Of a DNA stretch of 8,412 bases, positions 7,597-8,412 are shown piece by piece. Numbering within the stretch: position 1 is the stretch's first letter; every line of letters starts with the position of its first letter. Below the pieces are notes generated by a model. It was not told the DNA's origin and ran no database searches. It saw nothing but the letters and a program-made list of their open reading frames with translations. The DNA comes from Nocardioides sp. GTDB taxonomy: Bacteria; Actinomycetota; Actinomycetes; Propionibacteriales; Nocardioidaceae. Where the stretch lies: assembly GCA_021731205.1 (NCBI GenBank), contig JAKFXV010000063.1, positions 1 through 8,412 of the forward strand. Direction: 5' to 3'. The translations under genes were made by a program, and so were the position numbers.

Positions 7597-8412
7597 TCAG
7601 TCGTTGCCGAAGCCGAAGCCGTTGCCGTTCCCGAAGCCGTTGCCGTTCCCGTTGCCGCCACCGAATCCTCCGAAGCCACCTCGGTCGTCATCGTCATCGT
7701 CGTCGCCGAAGTCGAAGTCGATGCACTGCTCGGGCAGCGGATCCAGCTCGAGGTCCTTGCGCTTGCACTTCGGCGGCTTCTTGCCGTTGGACGGCGTGAT
7801 CAGGATCGCCATTCCGACCGGCGCCGACGTGTTGCCTGCCGGGAAGACGTTGGCGACCGTGCCTTTGCCCTGACGGCTGTCCTCGGCAGGTCCCAGGGCC
7901 ACCTTGAAGCCTGCGGCGTGCAAGACCTCGGTGGCTCGCTTGACCGTCATCCCCTGAACCTTGGGGACTCGCTTGTACTCCGACTTGAGCGCGCTGAGGT
8001 TCGGCGGGACGAAGTTCTCCCACTTCAGCAGATCCTGGATGGAGCGCATCGCGTTGCCCCAGATCGGGCCGGCGAACGACGAACCCGACGCGTTGGAGAC
8101 ATAGCGCCCGCCGACGGTCAGCCCCTCGAGCGGGATCGGCTGGCCCTTGGCGTTGGCCCCGGCGATCATCGCGGCAGCCGAGAGTCGGGGCGTGTATCCC
8201 ACGAACCACACGGCCTTCGCCGAGGACGTGGTGCCGGTCTTGCCTGCGGACGGCTTGTTGATCGCCAGGCCGTTCACGGCTCCGAACCCGCCGCCCTCCT
8301 GCACCCCACGGAGTACGGCGTTGACACCGTCGCCCACTGCTTCTGGGAACAACTGAGAGCAGGTGGGGGCGTACTCGCGGATCGAGTTTCCGTCGGCGTC
8401 CTCGATCGAGGT
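7597..8412 (-). CDS. Penicillin-binding protein with PASTA domain, C-terminal part (5' end outside window)
   Basis: The last 271 codons of what is probably a bifunctional class A enzyme (glycosyltransferase/transpeptidase) that builds peptidoglycan outside the membrane. Visible in order are the end of the transpeptidase domain with the KTGTT motif (the third active-site motif) followed by AVWFVGYTPRLSAAAMIAG; the segment SGSSFAGPIWGNAMRSIQ; one PASTA domain (VPKVQGMTVKRATEVLHAAGFKV to AILITPSNG); a Lys/Cys segment (KCKRKDLELDPLPEQC); seven aspartates; and a Gly/Asn/Phe repeat tail ending GFGND. The SxxK and SxN motifs lie upstream of the window. The single PASTA domain and the nearby Rv3683-like phosphoesterase suggest a PonA2-type protein; the glycosyltransferase domain itself is not visible. 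The terminal tail is unusual. Confidence 0.93.
   Translation of the reverse strand, partial: TSIEDADGNSIREYAPTCSQLFPEAVGDGVNAVLRGVQEGGGFGAVNGLAINKPSAGKTGTTSSAKAVWFVGYTPRLSAAAMIAGANAKGQPIPLEGLTVGGRYVSNASGSSFAGPIWGNAMRSIQDLLKWENFVPPNLSALKSEYKRVPKVQGMTVKRATEVLHAAGFKVALGPAEDSRQGKGTVANVFPAGNTSAPVGMAILITPSNGKKPPKCKRKDLELDPLPEQCIDFDFGDDDDDDDRGGFGGFGGGNGNGNGFGNGNGFGFGND
7604..7672. repeat. Short tandem repeats encoding the Gly/Asn-rich tail
   Basis: A perfect 18-bp unit, CCGAAGCCGTTGCCGTTC, occurs twice in tandem (7613-7630 and 7631-7648), flanked by partial copies (GTTGCCGAAG on one side; CCGTTGCCGCC and CCGAATCC on the other). On the coding (minus) strand it gives repeats of GNGNGF and GGF. The period is a multiple of three, so copy changes keep the frame. 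Slippage-driven length variation is likely. Confidence 0.75.

Overview
The window is high-GC chromosomal DNA from an actinobacterium. GTG starts, ATGA stop/start overlaps, the gene order dnaX - ybaB - recR - DUF5063 - lysC - asd, and a PASTA-tailed penicillin-binding protein beside a metallophosphoesterase all fit. The protein sequences look most like Nocardioidaceae (Propionibacteriales), but the exact taxon is inferred. Most of the window is housekeeping sequence; I see no phage, insertion sequence, CRISPR array or toxin system.

Layout. Bases 2-2903 (+): the 3' part of dnaX, a possible 20-codon linker ORF, ybaB/ebfC, recR and a DUF5063 gene, all overlapping or within a few bases, so probably one replication/recombination-repair operon. 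Bases 2973-5314 (+): lysC (aspartokinase) and asd, translationally coupled, the first two steps of the aspartate family pathway (Lys, Thr, Met, diaminopimelate). lysC carries a well-supported internal start for a separate beta (regulatory) subunit. Bases 5345-5656 (+): a small three-helix membrane protein of unknown function, probably from a leaderless mRNA. Bases 5657-6155: a folded intergenic element, an intrinsic terminator, tRNA-Pro(CGG) on the minus strand, and a 31-bp-period direct repeat. Bases 6156-7094 (-): a membrane-anchored calcineurin-like phosphoesterase. Bases 7121-7579 (+): a GatB/YqeY-domain protein, divergent from it with a 26-bp gap. Bases 7597-8412 (-): the C-terminal part of a PonA2-type penicillin-binding protein with a PASTA domain and an odd Asp-rich then Gly/Asn-rich tail; the gene runs off the right edge.

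The most interesting items are small. They are the double ATGA/GTGA-linked 20-codon ORF between dnaX and ybaB (possibly an interspersed repeat that fits the frame), a 21-bp tandem repeat inside the dnaX linker, the internal lysC start, the folded element after the membrane gene, the 31-bp repeats, and the repetitive tail of the penicillin-binding protein. I do not see a clearly new multi-gene system.
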